Part shown: positions 59,022-64,000 of the stretch, piece by piece
How positions within the stretch are numbered: the stretch's first letter is position 1
How the letters are laid out: every line of letters starts with the position of its first letter
Source of the DNA: Asterias amurensis
Lineage: Eukaryota > Echinodermata > Asteroidea > Forcipulatida > Asteriidae
Length of the DNA: 64,000 nucleotides
Assembly (NCBI RefSeq): GCF_032118995.1
Contig: NC_092660.1
Coordinates: forward strand, 759,501-823,500
Direction: 5' to 3'
The notes under the pieces: generated by a model
What the model was told of the DNA's origin: nothing
The model's input: only the letters and a program-made list of their open reading frames with translations
Databases searched by the model: none
Position numbers and translations under genes: made by a program

Positions 59022-62000
59022 CTGCAGACAAACAGACAAAGAAACATTCTCATCTTAAGGTTTGAAATTTTAATTTGTTGGTGAGGGAATGCTGTTATAC
59101 TAAAAAGAATTCTTACAGAGATTTGCAGGTTTGACCTTTGAGAGACCACTGATTGCTTTATAATCAACTCAAGTATTATATATTTCTTTAACCAAATATT
59201 TTAAGTAAAAATTTCAACAGAAATAACATGAAACAGAAAATTTAGTTTCGTGTTAAGAAATTGGGATACAACATACATTCTGACTAAAAACATTGAAATC
59301 ATCCTTAGCCCATTCCTTACCAGTTTGGCAGCCAGTGATTGTTTTTCCTTGGCCTCTAGAACCTTAACATCAGTCTGCTGTAGTTGCTCATCCCAGCACA
59401 GGGGTACAATAGAAGTTGGCATCTTCTTCTTTGGCTTTCCCATCTGCCCGCTCAGTCTGAAGAGGTCTGAGTCACAAGTCGTCATAGAATCAAGTGACAC
59501 TACCGACTCGGCTCGATTTGATGAACTGGAGACAAAAAAAGTCAAATATCCTGACTCTGGGTATGTAATGAAAACCAACTTTTGACCAAATATTTTTTAT
59601 CATTTGGAATCTCCTGATATAATGATGACTAGAGCAAGCTTATAGAGCAAGCTAGTCCAAACAGTGAAACCAAGTAAGAAGAAATCCGCGGTAGTAAAGT
59701 TAATAATGAGATTCACTAAGTGAGGTAGTAGTTAATAAGCAGGATACAGTTTGTTTCAGAAATGAGAAGTCTCCTGAACATCCGAAAATCTACTCTTCGG
59801 TAGTAGAGAAGTCTTCCAAATTCCCCAAAATCTACTCCGCAGTAGTAGAATATAAAGCAGCACAAGTTCTCAAAAGAACACCAGCAAGTAGATATATACA
59901 CATGGTGCAACCACAAACCAAATACCTCACCTTGCAATACCTCATAATCCCATTTGGAATTGTTGTTATTAATAATTGCATCACTGCCCTATAGTGACGC
60001 AGGGTGGATCATTCTCATTCCGTTCCCCCATTCCCCATTCCTCAATCTCACCTTTCTACTTCCTTTCTCCATCGTCGTACCCTCAGACTGTCCGATTGCA
60101 CATTGCCATTAACACCAACACGTATTTTGTTGCCGATGCGAAGCTGAGTCGCCACATTAGCTCCAATGCTGCCCTCGATATTGTAATACTCAGAGTTTCT
60201 CTCCCCTTAAAAGAAATCAAGTCATTTTTTTTTTTTAATTGCAAGTAATATACCACAAGGAACAACTAAACTGGGTAACTTTTTTAGTAAAAATTACCTA
60301 GAGCAGGACTTAAACCAGGGCAAGCTTTTGCGTAGTTATGTAAGAGACGGTGAACACCCATACATAATTGTTAATGAATGTGTGTGGCTCAATGGTACCA
60401 GGGTCTACTCATCTGGAGGTTGCTATACAAAAGCTTGCCCAGAACTATTTGACTTAGAAACTGTCTCTATAGTCTGAGGAATTTAAATGTAAGTGTTAAC
60501 TTGTGACTTAGCAAGTCATTGTACCAGACCATATTCAAATATACATGAAAAAGGTTAAATTTAATGATTGTCTTACCAGTGAAAGCATCCACCACCCCGC
60601 CACTATTCCCATGATCATCTTCCTGTCCGTCCATCCCACCAGCAGCGAAGCTAAGCCACTGTCCAGCGAAGGAATCATACCTCCTTGGAGTCTGACTCCT
60701 TTCTCTCCGAGAATCTACCCGCTCTTTCTTATCTTCTTCCTCCCACTGCTGTCTGATCTCCTCTGTGATTTGCTTGAATTGGATCTTGCTACCGCTGGAG
60801 CTGCCATTTTGTTTCATTCTAACCCACATGAAGCCTGAGGCCTGTGGGGGTTTACGGGAAGGTCGGCGGATCGCTCCTGTGGAAGGGAAATAAAGCAAGT
60901 AAGTTAAGAAACTTGAGACAATGTAATCAATTGAGCTGGGAAGGTGGACAGATTGCTCCTGTGGAAGTTTAGTGAACCGATTGAGTAAAGAAACATCAGG
61001 CAAACTGATCCATGAAACTGGCTAATGACCTGTGACTTTGATGAATTGAGATAATTACCTGTACTGAATGGTCTCAGTGTTGTGGAACTCATCTGAAGCT
61101 GTCTTGACCCATCTGGTATAGAGACTGCTGCTGATGTATGAGGGCGCTGTTCAACCTCAACTGCGTAGATAAAATAACAGATAAGTTTAACATCATACAA
61201 CTTAAGTAGGATTTGAAACTTTGCATGGTGGAAATACGATATAGAAAGGTTTGCGGTAACACCATGTAATGACTATCTCTAATGAGTTGGGGTGGTTCTG
61301 AAAAGAACCGTTGGTTTCAACTCGACGTTTCGATCAGTATGCTCTGATCGTCTTCTGCTGTCTCCCAGAAGACACACAACCCAAGAGAAGTGGACGGTTG
61401 TTGCTTTAATGGGCAGCAGCCTATGACGCTTTTTTTATCTGAAAAGTTGTATGTCTGGTTAAATCTGCTCATTTGTTAAAAAAAAAAACATCTCGACAGC
61501 TTTTGAGCAAGGTTTGCAGATCAAAGGATTGTTGTAAACACACCAAACATTGTAGAAGTAAATCAATTATATAACACAGCTACAATGATGTGTCTTGGCT
61601 GAGAGGGGTAAAGAGCACCAAACTCAAGCTCTGGTATTTCTGGTCAAGACACTTAACCACTATTGCTGCGTCCTTCAGATGGGACAGAAAACAGTAGGTC
61701 CTGCACATAAAAAAGACCCCACAGTATACACTTATCACCAAGAGAAGGGGGTTCACCTTGGTGTGTCTGGAAGTGCATTATATCTTCAATCATGATTTGA
61801 AGGCTGCACTCAAATTCAAGAAAAAATGTATTTAAAACTAAAATAACTGATGGTTTTTCATCACGATGCAATTATTAAAATAGTTCAACATTTCTTATCT
61901 GTACCTGGTGTTTGAACTCTCTCCTCCAGTGATGAAGATGGCCGACTCCATCCACTCAATGTTTCCTTCCTGAATGACATCAACAATTTGTGATCAACAA

Positions 62001-62577
62001 AGGATTAACTTCAAACTCACTATGCATAAACATACTTTTTAACAATTGTAACCTACTAGGCCCAATTTCATAGAACTACTTGAAGTAGAAAACACTGTTC
62101 ACTGAATGTCTGCTTAAGGAAAAACTACAGGGGACCACTCACAAAGAGAATGCATGATATGATATTTTGGCGGGTTAGTAAGCAATGTTTTGTTTCTAAT
62201 AAAAAAGTTTGTGTTTAGTAAAATGAAACTATAAATAGTAAACTTGCAGTACAACCATGTGTACATCTCTTTTGTGGGAGTGCCTGCTCTGAAAAGAGCC
62301 AGTGTGGTTTCAAGTTTATGTTCATAGGGAGCTCTATGACACTGAAACAATGTTTGCAAAGATATTTTAGTCTTGCTCAGTTGCTGACTCACCATTGTGT
62401 CTTTTGATAGCGGTTTCTGATCTGTTTGCGTTGATCTGAGATGATGTTACCCGCTGTGGTAGTGTTTATCGCTCTGGTTTCTGGGAAGTCTAAGTTGACG
62501 AGGGAATTGACGACAGTCGCCGTGGATGGGCGGGACCGGTAACGATGCTTCCCTTCAATATCACCAAGATGACGTTG
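57309..62577 (-). CDS. unrecognised Ser-rich protein, 3' part of gene, six exons
   Basis: Exons in coding order: 62393-62577, 61915-61969 extended to 61905-61969, 61059-61160, 60577-60876, about 59321-59525 (or 59321-59550) and 57309-59021, ending in TGA. Joins A-B, B-C, C-D and E-F are in phase. D to E is in phase only with the acceptor at 59550; the better-looking acceptor at 59525 would need an unseen exon. Protein features: QRHLGDIEGKHRYRSRPSTA at the visible start, a WVRMKQNG segment, an acidic/basic EEIRQQWEEEDKKERVDSRR helix-like stretch, and RRYDSFAGQWLSFAAGG. The last exon gives 570 residues, Ser/Asp/Glu-rich and largely disordered, with an RMVTF motif that fits the PP1-docking RVxF pattern. 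No catalytic or membrane segment was seen. I do not recognise the family. The first visible exon starts in phase 0 with an acceptor, so the 5' end is probably beyond 64 kb. Confidence 0.85.
61215..61400. repeat. dispersed repeat with GGTTCTGAAAAGAACC palindrome
   Basis: 'gcatggtggaaatacg', 'gcggtaacaccatgtaatga' and 'ggtggttctgaaaagaaccg', then the hairpin 'cgatcagtatgctctgatcg'. Same family as the copy at 3385-3610 and the one at 62210-62320. It lies in the intron 5' (minus sense) of exon C of the Ser-rich gene. Confidence 0.55.
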
Positions 62578-64000
62578 CTAGAGGTTAGAAGAAAAACAAA
62601 ATATTTATTTACCTTGTACTGTGGCATGTGGTCATTGCAACAAGAAATATGAACAAGGAATTAATTGGAAGTTGTGTCCTGACCCTTCTGCACCAACCCA
62701 TCCCCCCCCTCCACCACCAATATTAAATAAGGGTGCACCCACTACTTATGAGAAAACATAACTGCGGTTGTTGACTTCCAACTTGAGGTATTTTGGATGA
62801 CACAGGCCCTATAATAAATGGTCCTTTTTGCTGAGAGGTATTTAGGGAAATTGTTTCAAGATTGATGTTTGGACATTTGAAAAATTACACCACAGGGAGA
62901 ATAACTCAACTGGTCCTGAGACTTCCCATATCAATGTTTTATCCTGTATTTTATTTTTTTCTCTTGGCTGTAGCGCTTTGAAATAGTGTAAAAGCGCTTT
63001 ATAAATGCATTTAAGTTAAGTTAAGTTCAGTTAAATTGAGCAGAGGAAAAAAGTTCAAGAGTCAATGAATGATTTACACTTTTTAAAATAATATTTAGCA
63101 ATCTACACTGTATTCTATGGGAGTAAAAGTGGGGTGCATCCATGCACCCATAACAAAGCGTTGTGTACAGTGCATATCTTGAGGGCAGTGAGAACACTCT
63201 TGCAATGTCTTTTATAGATCTGTGTGGAGATGGTTGTGCAGTTTACTTTAAACTTTGTTCGACCATAACATATTGATCTTTTCAGGACAAAAATACTCTA
63301 GGGTCGTTTATGTTCTAAAGCCTATTGAGTGAACATTGTGCCTGAGGCTGTGAGTTGTTGATGGGAGTTTGGGATCTGCTTTGAATGATCATCCTATTAT
63401 GCAAAATCTTGGGGATTATCTGGTAAGGAAAGTAGAAAGTACATGTAGGGCTATATCTGTTGCAAACTGCTAACCAACCAAAAAGACCTGCAAACAACTT
63501 TTTTGACCTAGCAGAGTCTTTCTCGAAGGTTAAACAAAATAAAGTACTAACACTATGTCTAAAATCAGTATGGAATAATAGAGTAGATGGTTAGAAAAAC
63601 TGGGGAAAACATGGGGAGAGGGACAGTGGATGTTTTTATCTTCCTGTAAAGGCCTAGATGTAGATGTATAAATTGCCAGCAACAAGTGTTTGCAGGGCGT
63701 ATGGACAGATTGTTAAATCCTTTTTGCTTTGTTGATTTTATCACCAACTAATAGGAAAAAAAATAAAAATGTTAAGTTCTCTAGATGTGGGATGAAAACC
63801 CCAATGGGGGAAACCCGCGCAATCAGGAAAAGAAACCACTCTGCCACACAGGAGCTAAGTTTGTGCTGGAATGCTCTGATACAATTTCAAATTCAAGTGA
63901 AAAATATTGCCACAATATTTCTACAAAGATTTTGCCCTGTGTTTGATCAGTTAGTCTGATGGCTAACAAAAAAACTAAAGCGACAAATTCATAGGAATTT
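62578..64000. other. intron or 5' region of the Ser-rich gene; no exon recognised
   Basis: AT-rich sequence with a C-run at about 62701-62708 and a SINE family A tail in reverse at about 63780-63850 ('agatgtgggatgaaaacccc'). No further exon of the Ser-rich gene could be supported, so its upstream exons are probably beyond the right edge. Confidence 0.45.

Overview
The window is animal nuclear DNA: AT-rich, with intron-rich genes, GT/AG splice sites and many short interspersed repeats. Deuterostome-like WDR36 and peroxiredoxin genes, together with tRNA-derived SINEs, MITEs and tandem arrays, fit a marine deuterostome, most likely an echinoderm and possibly a sea star. That assignment is an inference from style and protein similarity recalled from memory; no search was run. 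Exon joins below were checked by hand for reading-frame phase.

Layout, left to right. (1) 1-18.5 kb, minus strand: most of a WDR36/UTP21 gene, 19 phase-consistent coding exons giving 752 codons, with the C-terminal end off the left edge. Its introns hold a hAT-like MITE, two palindromic MITEs, SINEs and short tandem copies of the donor ends of two of its own exons. (2) 18.5-25 kb: intergenic, with two inverted-repeat elements at the near end, a CpG-rich tandem repeat of about 287 bp, and a 14-bp minisatellite of about 49 units. (3) 25-29.8 kb: a locus built by tandem duplication, comprising at least six copies of a unit of about 424 bp (each with a splice-site-flanked micro-exon on the minus strand), a candidate signal-peptide exon with decayed copies, and a 129-bp array. 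This is the least explained part of the window. (4) 32.8-34.0 kb, plus strand: an intact intronless rhodopsin-class GPCR. (5) 34-42 kb: repeat-rich DNA with a broken coding relic (38.2-38.5 kb), a complete 855-bp foldback element with a 6-bp target duplication (40.58-41.43 kb), and a LINE 3' end. (6) 42.0-52.5 kb, plus strand: a complete six-exon typical 2-Cys peroxiredoxin of 198 residues. (7) 57.3-62.6 kb, minus strand: the 3' part of a gene for a long Ser-rich protein I do not recognise, six exons seen, 5' end probably off the right edge.

The genes do not form a pathway. WDR36 serves ribosome assembly, the peroxiredoxin removes peroxides, the GPCR is a surface receptor, and the last gene is unknown. 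The rest is mostly mobile-element debris and tandem arrays.
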